From NCBI GenBank assembly GCA_030710605.1, contig CP092879.1:39680842-39744841 (forward strand): a stretch of 64,000 nucleotides of DNA, read 5' to 3'. The notes below the pieces were generated by a model. That model ran no database searches. It saw nothing but the letters and a program-made list of their open reading frames with translations, and had not been told where the DNA came from. Position numbers and translations under genes: made by a program. Shown here one piece after another: positions 32,715 to 43,520 of this stretch. The first letter of the stretch is position 1; each line of letters starts with the position of its first letter. The DNA is from Cordylochernes scorpioides (lineage: Eukaryota; Arthropoda; Arachnida; Pseudoscorpiones; Chernetidae).

Positions 32715-32754
32715 CCAGCACATCAACAACCATCCTACACCAGTATAATGGCAT

Positions 32755-33010
32755 TATGCTCGAAAACTTACAAGGAATAAGACAACCTCCTGATCGTGCA
32801 ACTAAAATTAGTTTATGCCTTGCTCAATTGCTTGAATTAATATCAACTAGAATGGTTAATATTTATTTTTTATATATAATTGACCATGTTCCCTTTTCTC
32901 GATTAATCAAGAAATAATTTGTAATATAAACGATTAGTTGATATTTATTCCGACAGAGGGCGCAAGCCAAGAGCAAATTTTAGTTGCCCGACCAGAAGAT
33001 GCATTTCTAA
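32755..33010. repeat. relic of the hammerhead fold-back family
   Basis: Arms agacaacctcctgatcgtgc...gaattaatatcaac and mirror (gttgatatttattccg, gcgcaagcc, ttgcccgaccagaagatgc) around cgattaatcaagaaa. Ribozyme core lost. Confidence 0.6.
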
Positions 33011-35855
33011 AAATTATTTTCAACCTGTTACCAGCAAAAATTCACTTTTATACTATTATATAATAAAAGATATTGCTTGATCAACACACAACACACACAG
33101 AGAGCCGATAAAAAAAAAAAGAAATAGTTGATGAATAATATTCGTTTGGTATCGCCCATATAATATTTTATAATATATGTTTTCAGTTGAAAGGGAGGCG
33201 TGTCTATTAAAGGTCTATAAAATGCAATGAGTATATTCAAACATTCAGAATCATAAAATAATATCAAGATTTATTATACTTCTAAGACCACCCAAACTTA
33301 CCTCTGACTCAAGCCGCTTATGGATACAAGGGTTAGTTTTTTTAGTTTTGAAATACAAGAAAAATACGACTCAAAATAATTACTTTTACACTCAATACAT
33401 TTATTTTCCATTCTTTGAATCTAGGATACAATTTTTTTTCCCACTCATCTAGGTTCAGGTCTGCAAGTACCTCTAGAGCAGACATAGGACTTGTAAATTT
33501 GATTCCATGTTAAATTTCTTTAACTTTTGTAAACAAATAAAAGTCCCACAAAGAGCTAGATCAGTGCTGTATATTGAAAAGAAGATATACCTATAACTTT
33601 TAGCTTGAAAGTTAGTCTTTTAAATGTTAAATAGAAAATAAAAAAATTGAAGGTTTATATTATAGACTCTTAATATAAGAATATATGAAGTTAAATGTCT
33701 CAATAATTTAATTTGAACAAGAATATATAATAAATAAATATATATAAAATAGTTGATAAGAAAGATGCATATATATAATTTCTTTGTTGTCGTCTCTCTT
33801 CCACTGCAGGAAAGACTTCCTAAGCGGGAGAAAGATGATAAATGAAACTTTGTTTAAAGGAGTTTATACAAGAGAGGTTAAAGAAAAGAAAAAAAAAAGA
33901 ATAAATTTGGACTCGAACCCATTCCATCAAAGTTTTAGGCATGACCTCAAATCATTGCGCCAAGAAGAACATTAGAAAGATAATGTGAAAAGAGTATTCT
34001 ATATGGTTCTCGTAGAAGGTCTGCTATTTATGGTCAAAATGTAAAAAATAATATTCGTAGAAATTAATAAATAGCCACAATGTATTCTAATGGTTTGTTT
34101 TGTCTAAGACGCTTACGATTGGCTGCACTGTTAAGAAGTTCGAGAACCAATTTAGGGTAATGGTCCAGCAAAGAAGTTGCATGGTAATAGAAGAAGGGCA
34201 ATATGGCGAGAGATACCCTTGGAGATAGACCTGATGGATAGCAGTCGCCTGCCATAAATCACAGAGTCGTCTGGGAGTAATTGACGGTTAGACCTGGCAA
34301 CATTGTACCATTCATCAACCATCATTGCCATTTGAACTTCGTTATGTACATGTACAGCAATTCATATATAGATATATGTAATTCTCATTTAGAAGATTAT
34401 TGATCGCCACCAAATGTACTTATTTCTTCCAAATCACCATTTCAAAATGAAACAATCATAGAAGTTTTACTTCATATAACCTTTTTTTCATAGAGATCGC
34501 CAATTTAAATAAATTTATGGGAACCAACAAATTTATAAAATAATAAAATTTAATGAAGTTTTTTAAAAAGAGGTAAGGCAAATCTAAAAATTATAGATTC
34601 TTTATATAAATATTTTAAATTATTTATACATAGAAATAAGTTTTTCTTCTTTAGTAATTTATTTTCTAATATGTATTTATTGTAGTGAGTGTTTATGAAT
34701 TAGGTTTATTTTCATGTTTTCACTTTTTACAATAAAATTTGAACTTTAAAGACAACGTTTTACACTATCATGATAACATTTTATACTTTTATAATGGCAT
34801 TATCATTTTTAGTCGATATTATCATTTTTTTCCATATAAATAAACAATTTTATTATATAATTTTATTTATAATAGAAATACTTCTTTTAGTTGATTTCAA
34901 ATGGATATCTACTTCAGACATTTTATTATCCGTTTTGATCAAGAGCAATAGCATGAGTGCATTTGAAATTTCTCTAAAACAAAGTTAATCCCTTTATAAT
35001 CACTATATAAATATAAGTTAAATTTTAATATATACAAATATATTCAAAATGTAATTTAAATGATATTATATGAACTAAAGCATTAGCTCGTTACATATAT
35101 GCAATGGATAAATATTTAAACCAAAATGTGCTAACTGTTTTTACATTCAACATAAAAAAAGCCATTTTAAAACAATAGATATGCAAAGATCTAAAGTTTA
35201 AGCTGAGAAGCAGCTTGTAACGGGAATATTGAAAAATATTAATTCCTTATTAAACAGACCTTGAGATAAATCTATATTAAATTATCTATTTCTTGATTAA
35301 AACAAGATATAAAAGGTCTAATATATATAGACCAAATATCAATTATTTATAAATAAAAGTACTTCTATATAAATAAAACAATTATTTATTGTATATTGGT
35401 TAACTTTTTCAGAATCAAAAATGGCGATTAAAATTAGAATGTTTTAAAGTGTGAAGAGTTATTATGAAAATTAAAAAGGTTGTTATTGAAGTATGAAATG
35501 TTGCTATTAAAACTAAAAATGTCATAAAAGTGATTTTTTTTTATAAAAGTGTAAAATGTTTTCCTGAAGATAGTTATACCTGTCTATAGCGCCCGATTTT
35601 AAATACGTAGTACGATGCGTCTTTTTTGTCTTAATGGTACAAACCCTATATAAGAACATTTTTACAGAAGTTGTATATTAATAGAAATTAAGTGTGATTT
35701 TCAAAAGTAATAACGAAATAATATATGCCTAACAATCATATTTTGTTATTGTGCTTTAATTCCTAATTCTCATCATAACTAAAATTAAGAAATTAACAAA
35801 TAAGGTATATAGATTCATCTTTTATTTGTTAAGACTGAAAAATTACATGCATCAT
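33011..35855. other. AT-rich stretch without genes
   Basis: Contains a tRNA-like sequence (33893-33967) and a half MITE (35570-35640, acctgtctatagcgccc as at 11541). Small ORFs such as 34770-34988 are hydrophobic AT-driven frames with no recognisable domain. Confidence 0.55.
33893..33967 (-). tRNA. tRNA-like sequence, probably SINE head or pseudogene
   Basis: Minus strand: A-box TGGCGCAATGATTTGAGG, B-box GGGTTCGAGTCC, then a T-rich run that would stop RNA polymerase III. Acceptor and anticodon stems do not form cleanly. Confidence 0.45.
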
Positions 35856-36007
35856 TCAGAAAATTCATGGAGCCACGCGCGCGGCCGCACTTTGATCGCG
35901 CTCCGAGCTTCTTGTTTTCTTTCCTTCCTCAAATATTTATGTAAACCCTAAAAAACTGATTTATAAATTGGTTTTCTGCCCTGGCGGGTGGATAACTGTT
36001 GGCTGAT

Positions 36008-37471
36008 ATGCCGAATTTAGTATGGGCTGAAAGCCCATCAAAAGCCGTTCAGATGCCTGGAAGGCACGGCTCACAGGCACATTCCTGTGCAGAAATATCT
36101 GAAAAACATTATTTGCAGAACAAACTTCCAATTGTTTTGAGTAAAAATCAAAACTATGCAAATTTGCCCGCCGGCAGGCAGGATGCAAATTCTGCCGCGC
36201 CGTTCGAACTTGCGGCTGTTCCATCTTCTAATGCCGCTGCCCAAGCCCGGAGAAACTGGGCAGATATAACAGAAGACGTAAGTCCTGGAAGCGAGGACGG
36301 ATTCACGCTTGTACAAAGCAGGAAAAGACGCCGCGGCCCGGCGGATTCGCCTACAGCGGCCGCGCATTCCTCCAGCGGCATCGGAGGTACAAGGACCAAT
36401 CGCCAACCGCGTTCATCGGCGGGAAGGGTGCCGCGGGCACAGGAGATCATGACCACGAGGGTGCACATCGTGGAGGCCAGGGCGCGGCAGGCGTCTTCCA
36501 CCGAAGACCAGTGCGTGTACATCGAGCACTGCCCCGAACTGGAGCCCTTCCATTACCTCAGCGCCATCGATAGATTGGTCGGGGGAACCGCTGGAGTCAT
36601 GCAGATCTCCAAGATGAACGGCCACTTCTTGGTGGGTCTACCCAACAGAGGCCTAGCCGAACGCATCGTCAGCGAGGGCCTCGAGATTGAAGACACGTTC
36701 CTCAGGGCCTTCCCATTCCGCAAACGAGCGGTGAGGATAACGGTGGGCAACCTCCCCTTCTTTGTAGGGGACTCCATCATCATCGACGCCCTCTCACCAT
36801 ATGGGCGCGTTACATCTATCGCCCCTAAACAGATGAAGGCCGGGAAATACATCTATACCGACGGCCGACGCGACGTCTTCATTGTCCTTCATGAAGGCGT
36901 GAACACCGAGAGACTGCCAACACGCCTCGACATAAGAATCAAGGGCGAGGCCTGGCCCGCATACCTGACCTCCGGGATCAGGTGTTCCAGGTGCCACGGG
37001 CAAGGACATCGCAGGGCCAACTGCCCCCTGCTTGCAGGGCGAACCACCGATCCTGGACCGGCCACACCAACCTCTCCCACCAGCGTCCCACCAGCGACCG
37101 CGCCTAGGCTGTCTCAGCAGTCATCAGCCCAGCCTCCAGCTCCGGCGTTCCCCAGTCCAACCATGGAGGTTTCCGGCATTCTTCCTGCAGCCCCAGCTGC
37201 GCCTCATCAGCCTGCTGTGCCTGGACAACCTCCACAGGCACCCACGGCTCTACCTATGGATGTATCAACTCCTGCACCAGCGCCCCCCGCCCCATCTCGG
37301 GAGAAGCCAAGTAATGGCCCCACGGCCCACACTGCGCCTCAGCCTGCTGAGCCGACGCCGCCCACTCCTGACAGGGATGAATTGACACCGGCAATTGTGT
37401 CACCTCCACCGCCTGCCCATATCGACGACCATCTGTTTAGGAAGTGTAGGGATATACTGAACAATGCTTAA
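36008..37471 (+). CDS. LINE ORF1 (gag-like, CCHC zinc knuckle)
   Basis: 487 codons from the ATG at 36008; the frame is open slightly upstream from a TTG at 35999, but ATG is the likely eukaryotic start. Order: variable N-terminus (1-100), basic patch VQSRKRRRGP (~103-112), an RRM-like nucleic-acid-binding region (~165-320, with VRITVGNLPFFVGD and DVFIVLHEG), one zinc knuckle CSRCHGQGHRRANC (~326-339; spacing C-x2-C-x4-H-x4-C), and a ~140-residue proline/alanine-rich tail. ORF1 proteins of this kind coat the LINE RNA into a ribonucleoprotein. It is intact with no stop or frameshift and much GC-richer than its surroundings. Exact clade not determined. Confidence 0.85.
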   Translation: MPNLVWAESPSKAVQMPGRHGSQAHSCAEISEKHYLQNKLPIVLSKNQNYANLPAGRQDANSAAPFELAAVPSSNAAAQARRNWADITEDVSPGSEDGFTLVQSRKRRRGPADSPTAAAHSSSGIGGTRTNRQPRSSAGRVPRAQEIMTTRVHIVEARARQASSTEDQCVYIEHCPELEPFHYLSAIDRLVGGTAGVMQISKMNGHFLVGLPNRGLAERIVSEGLEIEDTFLRAFPFRKRAVRITVGNLPFFVGDSIIIDALSPYGRVTSIAPKQMKAGKYIYTDGRRDVFIVLHEGVNTERLPTRLDIRIKGEAWPAYLTSGIRCSRCHGQGHRRANCPLLAGRTTDPGPATPTSPTSVPPATAPRLSQQSSAQPPAPAFPSPTMEVSGILPAAPAAPHQPAVPGQPPQAPTALPMDVSTPAPAPPAPSREKPSNGPTAHTAPQPAEPTPPTPDRDELTPAIVSPPPPAHIDDHLFRKCRDILNNA

Positions 37472-37477
37472 AAGGAT

Positions 37478-37708
37478 TTGACTGCTAAACCTAACTCAGG
37501 GCCCGGGTTCAAACTAGCGACTTTAAATGTCACCGTGTTTGCGGTCTTTTACCGCCAGACCAGGGAGAGTCTTCTCGCGAAATTCTCGCCTGGGGAAAAG
37601 ATACTTCTTGCTGGAGTTCTCGAGGCAGCCATCGAGTGCGCTCGGTACTGCGATAGTCCCGCTCTTCGAGGAGGATTGTCCGAGCTAAGGGCGGCATTGC
37701 CCTCCTGA
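37478..37708 (+). pseudogene. LINE ORF2 remnant, internally deleted
   Basis: Just after ORF1 the frame reads GFKLATLNV, the start of an AP-type endonuclease domain, then jumps within a few codons to what appears to be the C-terminal end (RESLLAKFSPGEKILLAG ... LSELRAALPS) and stops 7 bp before the gtaaattg tail. Endonuclease catalytic residues and the whole reverse transcriptase are absent. The element must rely on a partner LINE for mobility. Confidence 0.7.
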
Positions 37709-38074
37709 TGTAAATTGTAAATTGTAAAATTAAGTTGATCTTTTCTTCCTCTTACTCCTCGTGAGTGTATTTGTTGACCAGTTGTCGTTATATTTGTTTT
37801 AATTGTCAAATTGTCACTCAGAAAATTCATATCGTTTCCGATAAATAGTTTTGAGGAAAACTTTTAAAAATCTATATTATCAAGCGTATTTTTTCTCGTA
37901 ATTTAAATAAGATATATTTGTTAATTAAACTTACTGCAATGTATATCTGAGATATATAACAAAAAGGTTTTTAGAATATATGTTTCGGTGTGTATTTAGT
38001 ATAGATAGAGCTAAGTAATTTTGAAATGAATTTGGTTATTTTAAGTTAGGCATAGGTTAGGAACCGTCTGCGAC

Positions 38075-38650
38075 GTTTATAATGTAACATCTATAATAAA
38101 ACAAGAGAAAATAATACCTATTCCAAATAAGTTAATAGTGTGTGACGTTTTGACAACAACATTGTCACCATCATAAGAAAAAAGAATAAATGAGAAAAAA
38201 TATCACAGCAATTTCTTAAATAGTACTGTTATCAAGTGTTTAAACAAGATAACAGATAAGGAAAAATAGTTTTTTAAGGCAACTTGAAATATTCTTCTTA
38301 GAATTAAAAGTGGATTTTTTCTCAAATATAATTGAAGGCATATCTGTAAATATCATTTATATTTCCGTTTTCTTCCTTTCTATTAATTGAAGCATTATAT
38401 TTGAGAAAAAAATCCACTTTTAATTTTAAGAAGAATATTTCAAGTTGTCTTAAAAAACTATTTTTCCTTATCTGTTATCTTGTTTAAACACTTGATAACA
38501 GTATTATTTAAGAACTTGCTGTGTTTTTTTTCTCATTTATTCTTTTATTTGATGATGGTGGCAATGTTGTTGTCGAAACGTCACACACTAATAAATTATT
38601 TGGATTTGGTCTTATTTTCTCTTGTTTTATTATAATCTATAATCCAAATT
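38075..38650. mobile_element. fold-back element with GAAACGTC hammerhead-like motif
   Basis: Arms ~38085-38340 and ~38390-38640 are inverted repeats (taataaaacaagagaaaata / mirror; tggattttttctcaaatata / mirror). The right arm near 38550-38583 reads TTGATGATGG, GGCAA..TTGTC stem, GAAACGTC. The left arm near 38140-38180 has the mirror with AAAACGTC. No ORF. Confidence 0.8.
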
Positions 38651-39608
38651 GTACTTTTACATCAATGTGACATCTATTTTTATAAAAATAGCAATTCACA
38701 GTTTTGGACTCATAAAAGAATGGATTCATTCAATTAAATATTCCTATTAATTAATAATAAGAGAACATTTTATTTATGTTTATTTAAAATTATATATACC
38801 ATGGTATATTTCATATATTCATAAGGAATTTTCAATAGGAATATTAGATATTTAATTAACAATCGTGTTATTTGTGGTGATACAATTATATATTCTAAAT
38901 ATAAACTAAATTTCAAAGTTATCACAAGACAATAATTTGACAATTTATGAATATAGAAAGGCTCTAAATTGACAGTTACCGTATAATTATATAAAGGTAT
39001 AAATTAACTGACCATTGTTAAATCTATACACATGTATATTATAATATGAATAATTAAGAAATATTTAATTTATAATTTCAAAATGTTCTCAGTACATCCA
39101 CAGAACAAATCCCTAATTGAATTTTAAAATAATATTTAGATCTAGTATACAGGATATACATGTTTTAAATTATGTACATATTTTAAATTAAGTACATATT
39201 TAAATGAAAATCCCATTATTTTAAATTGGGTACTTAAATGTTTAGTTTAATTTAGAGTTTAATATATTTTTAAAAAATATAATCTCTTTAAAATATTATT
39301 TGCATTTTTATTTTTAAATTTACCCTTTCCCTAAGAATTTAATTAAAATGTTTTATTTAATTTCTCTTTTCTTTTCAACGACTTTCCTCAATATAGAGAA
39401 AATTCCAATTACGTGATCAATAATTTAAAAATAAAATTCAAAATAGAATAAAAGTGAAATTGTGTGTCTGAATATATAACAATATAAATATTTATAAAAA
39501 TAAATGATATTTTGATACAATATAGGCCTTTTAATTAAAGATTTATTTATTGATTGCTCAATTTTCAGAAAAATTATAATCTATGTTTCTTTATATTTAT
39601 ATAATCTA
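38651..39608. other. AT-rich stretch, no gene seen
   Basis: Nothing recognisable except a fragment near 39500-39570 (ttaattaaagatttatttat, gattgctcaattttca) like the right flank of the fold-back at 8640-8860. Confidence 0.55.
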
Positions 39609-40356
39609 CTAGCCGAATGACCCGGGCAACGCCCGGGTTTTACCCTATTAAATGTACCCTGTTTCACCCGTGGTCTCTGTTTTTTGGAATTTTTCCCGAT
39701 ATAATTTTGTATCTGATAATCAAACATGATACAGCAAAATTTTTAAAAAGCAAAATTTTTAAAATAGCCTATCGTCTTCCCAGTATTCTTTTACCTATGT
39801 ATGGAAATTTTGGTTTGAATTAGTGAACTACTGAGAATTTGTAGACGAATGACCCGGGCAACGCCCGGGTTTACACGATTAAATGTATATTACATATGGA
39901 AGATGGACGTAGTTCCCGGAGGGCACCCGCGAGGTCACTCTGCCCCCGCGCAACTGTCCAACTGGGAGCGCCCCGCGCCGTCAAAATCGTCAGGCGTTCT
40001 AGAGGGCGCTGCTCCGGCCGTCAGCCGGGAGATCTTATTTACTCGGCGGGGGGGGCAGGGGGAAGGGAAGTCACGTGCTGCGCCGGCAGCCAATCGTCGC
40101 GCGCCGCCATCGCCCGCCTGAGTGTTTTAGAGGGCGCTGCTCGTGAGCTAAGTTGAATAATTTGAATATATAGTTTTAATAAATGATTTATATATATTTT
40201 AAAATAGCCTATCGTCATCCTCGTTATTTTTTACCTATGTATGGAAATTTTTGTTTGAATTAGTGATCTACTGCGAATTTGTATAGGAGTCATACAAACA
40301 AAGACACAGACAAACAAACATACAAACATACAAACATTCATTTTTATATATATAGA
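39609..40356 (-). mobile_element. Helitron, head-to-tail partial dimer
   Basis: Left end A|CTAGCCGAATGACCCGGGC; right end ...TATATATAGA|T (TCTATATATATAAAAATG on the minus strand, a classic Helitron 5' start). A second copy of the hairpin end (GTAGACGAATGACCCGGGC) begins near 39840, exactly where the first unit's aatagcctatcgtc...gaatttgta block stops. The same block recurs complete at ~40200-40285. So one truncated and one full unit lie in tandem. The second unit contains GC-rich sequence (39910-40150) in which short ORFs are not convincing. Confidence 0.82.
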
Positions 40357-41263
40357 TATCTTGATTTAAAAAGAAAACTTTTACACCTAAACATGAATGT
40401 TTTATTTTGAATTTTAATTAATTTGAAAAATAGAACACAGGTATTTAAAAAAATTGCTTATATTAATAACAATAAAATATTTATTTTCGCACATAACCAT
40501 TCAAAGAACATACTAAAACTTAAATAAAATAAAATATTTATATATATAAGGAGTTAAAATTATAAGTAGACGATGATAATAATTTCCATAAAAAATATTT
40601 TTTGCACTGTTTAATTATTAATAGATATTTTAATTTTTAAAATGCCCTATTTCTCTTTATAATATTTGTTAAGTGGAGATAAAGTAATTTAGATAATGTG
40701 CTAATTGAGAATGGTATTAGAAGCAGAAGAATAAAAATATTTGCCTAATATTTTTATTATTTTCGTGCTCTATTTTTTGTTAAAAGCAAAATTATTTCAA
40801 ATTTAATGGATAATATGAATTACATAGCAAAGTGTATGATTCAATATGCTTTTTAAATATTTGATGTATATTTTTGTGAATAAATTTTTATTCATAGAGG
40901 CATTGACTAGAACTTTATACTAGATTGCCTGAAGCCCAGATTGTTGGCATTAAGATTTCCTCGTGTTTATTGTTAATATGCGAATTTATGTATTAAAATA
41001 CTAAATGTATTCGAATGTATGAAAAGTATTCAAATGCACCATTAGAATTATAGAATTATATCAAATTTAAAATATTTATATTGCTGAAAATGTTATTTAA
41101 TTTTAAAATATATATACCTTTCACAAAATATTTTTCAAATTATTTTAAAACCTATTTTTTATATACGAATGATTTAGCTTTGCTTAAGTTCTCCTCGAAT
41201 GAACGTTTGCTCCGCAAAGCGAATATGGTTATAATAATTGTTAATATCATAATTATTATAATA
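40357..41263. other. AT-rich stretch, no gene seen
   Basis: No coding or RNA gene recognised. Confidence 0.55.
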
Positions 41264-41750
41264 CTAGCGGATGTACCCGGCTTCGCCCGGGTTTTACCCG
41301 AGTAAAGGTTTGTCTAACGAATCTCTCGATAAAAAGTGATCATTTTTTCCCGTTCCCTTGAAAAATACTCGATAAGTTGAATAAAATCAATATTAATTGG
41401 TTCCCTCGGTAATTGGAAGTTAAAGGAATAGTATCTTGCCTTGGAATTGTATCATTATTCTTGTCTCAAATAAATTGCCGTGTCATCCTGAATTTTGTCT
41501 TTCCTAATTTTCTACATTACAAAATCATCGTATCATCATGATAATATTTAGAGCAGATTGTTGAATTATAACAGATAAATTAGAATATTTATCTTGATTA
41601 TTTTTAGGCGAAAAGTTATTTCAAAAATTTATTTGCTAGAAACCTTCCCAGTACTATACTAAATAACTTCCCAAAGTTTCATGTCGTTCCAATGAGTGGT
41701 TTGGTCAGGCATAAAGGACACACCCATACATTCATTTTTATATATATAGA
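41264..41750 (-). mobile_element. non-autonomous Helitron, 487 bp
   Basis: A|CTAGCGGATGTACCCGGC with hairpin CCCGGCTTCGCCCGGG at the left; ...TTTTTATATATATAGA|T at the right. Inserted between A and T, no duplication. No ORF of note. It abuts the interspersed repeat that hosts the Copia element. Confidence 0.88.
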
Positions 41751-42053
41751 TATAATCTAAAAACTCAAATATATTCTATATTTAAAAAAATACATACTTT
41801 ACTTTTATTCATTGATAATTCTACCTTTTTTATCATCATTTTTGGAATAATTTTCAGTTTTGTTGTGAATATGCCTTGTTAACATATCTATCTTTTTGAA
41901 TCACTAATGTAGGATTAACTTTATAAATTCTATATAATTGTGAAAATAACTAATGTGTAATATTTCCTCAAAGGTAATTGAAAATAAAAACTACTTGTAG
42001 GTAAATAATTATCTTTTTTAAAATCACGAATGCACCTTCAACCCTTTATCTTA
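41751..42053. repeat. interspersed repeat, copy 2, left part
   Basis: Similar to 692-1046 (tataatctaaaaactcaaat, gataattctacc, ctaatgtaggattaac, ttcaaccctttatctta). It is cut by the Copia element and resumes at 50808-50830. Confidence 0.8.
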
Positions 42054-42257
42054 TGCTGTATATATATTAATTAATTGTTCCACAGAGTGTGTGTAAGCTC
42101 ACAGGTAAATAGGCGCTAACCGGAGAAAAAAAGTTCCTTTGTTTCAATATTGGTTTCCCTTTTATATTTTGTTCTCTCTCTTGTAAATCAATAAATATAT
42201 TGTTTAATTATTAATTATTGGAATCAGTTTCATTAATAATTCTAAGCAAAGTCAACA
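42054..42257 (+). repeat. 5' LTR of outer Copia
   Basis: 204 bp. Compared by eye with the 3' LTR: about nine substitutions and one 2-bp indel (~4.5% divergence), so the insertion is older than the nested one. Confidence 0.95.
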
Positions 42258-42424
42258 ATTGGTAGCTATATAAAGCTCAAAGATTAAAGGTATTTATATA
42301 GATTAAGTTAAATTATATCTATATATATTGCATGTTTAAAAGCTACCCAATATTTAAATAAATTTAAAATATATATTTGTTTTTAAATTATATTGGTTTG
42401 TTTATATTAGCTCAAAAGGCGAAA

Positions 42425-43324
42425 ATGGCTGAATATAATTTTTTATCCCAAAGAAAATTTGAACCTTTAACAGAAACAAATTATCAAATATGGACGTTGA
42501 AAATCGGCGCAGTTCTGAGAGGAAGAAAATTATTTAAATGTGTAATTTCCGATCCAGAACCTGATATGGAAGACAAAAGTTCTTGGGAGATTTGGAGTGA
42601 TAAAAATGATGAAGCTTTTGGGATAATCATCACTACTTTGACAAATGAACAAGCTGGAATGTTCATAGGAGAAACAAATGCTAAGAAAGTATGGGACTCA
42701 CTGAGAAAAACATACACAGGCAATTTGGAAGATAAAATTATTGATATAGGATTAGAATTAAAGAACATTAAAATGAAAGATAATGAAACTACAGATGAGT
42801 ATATAACGAGGGCAAAAAATATTGCTGCTAGAAATTCATCATTAGGGCATCAATTTACCTCAAGAGAACTTTCATTTCATATTGACAGAGGCATACATCC
42901 AAGGTATGAAAATATTGCTATTGTCTTACGATCTAAGAGAGAGGCAACAGTAGAAGAGATTCAACAAATTCTAAGAGAAGAAGAGTCAAGAAGAAATATG
43001 AGATTAAATCAATCGGGCGTGAATGGGCATGAACAAGTGTACAGAATTAAAGATAGAAAAGTTCAACAATTTCAGCCAAAAATATGTTTTGTTTGTAATA
43101 AAAAGGGACATCTAGCTAATGATTACTGGTTTCGAGATAAACAGAAACAAGTAAATCAAGAGAAATGGACTCCAGATTATAGAAATCACAAATACAGTAG
43201 GGAACATTCAAATAACCTAGTGGATACTATGAAAAGTGGAATTAATGAGCAAGCATTTGAAACATATGTAAAAGAATTTGAAGATTCACCAAATAGGAGA
43301 AATGATAGGCAAATATGTGTATAG
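42425..43324 (+). pseudogene. outer Copia gag
   Basis: Begins at the ATG at 42425 (the frame opens earlier at a non-ATG codon). Contains a gag-polypeptide region of the UBN2/Copia type (YQIWTLKIGAVLRGRKLF near the start; KVWDSLRKTYTGN) and a zinc knuckle CFVCNKKGHLANDY near residue 222, in which the final Cys is Tyr, so RNA binding by the knuckle is compromised. The frame shifts at ~43318 into the protease. Gag would form the cytoplasmic virus-like particle of the retrotransposon. Confidence 0.85.
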
Positions 43325-43520
43325 ATTCAGGATGCACTGCACATTTAACCCCAAACATAACTTTGATGGAAAATGTGATAGATTATGAAAGTGAAATCAA
43401 TCTAGCAGAGAAGGGCAAAACTACCCAAGCCATAGCCAAAGGAGATATGAGACTTACTACATGCACAAGTGAAGGCCAAGAAAATATTCGCATCAAAGAT
43501 TCTTATATGTACCATTACAG
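43315..43520 (+). pseudogene. outer Copia protease remnant
   Basis: CIDSGCTAHLTPN holds the aspartic protease D-S/T-G motif. The frame breaks at ~43500 and the following sequence is already integrase core, so the region between (end of protease and the HHCC zinc site of integrase) is deleted. Confidence 0.8.

Larger units (their letters stand above)
35869..37817 (+). mobile_element. HAL1-like LINE derivative (intact ORF1, gutted ORF2)
   Basis: Flanked by an exact 13-bp target duplication tcagaaaattcat (35856-35868 and 37818-37830). A GC-rich 5' UTR is followed by a full ORF1 (36008-37471) and then only the first and last pieces of ORF2 (37478-37708). The 3' end has a short (gtaaatt)n tail typical of some LINE clades instead of poly-A. 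Base composition differs sharply from the flanks. An intact ORF1 plus a perfect duplication suggest a fairly recent insertion. Confidence 0.85.

Noticed and set aside
35999-36007. TTG start for the LINE ORF1
   Set aside because: An ATG follows three codons later and is the expected eukaryotic start; same reasoning for the non-ATG start at 42377 versus ATG 42425.
36071-37080. Multiple minus-strand ORFs of 60-120 aa
   Set aside because: Antisense shadows of the GC-rich LINE ORF1.
39849-40156. Two ORFs of ~90 aa
   Set aside because: GC-rich Helitron interior in alternative frames; no recognisable domain and homologous Helitrons do not keep the frames.
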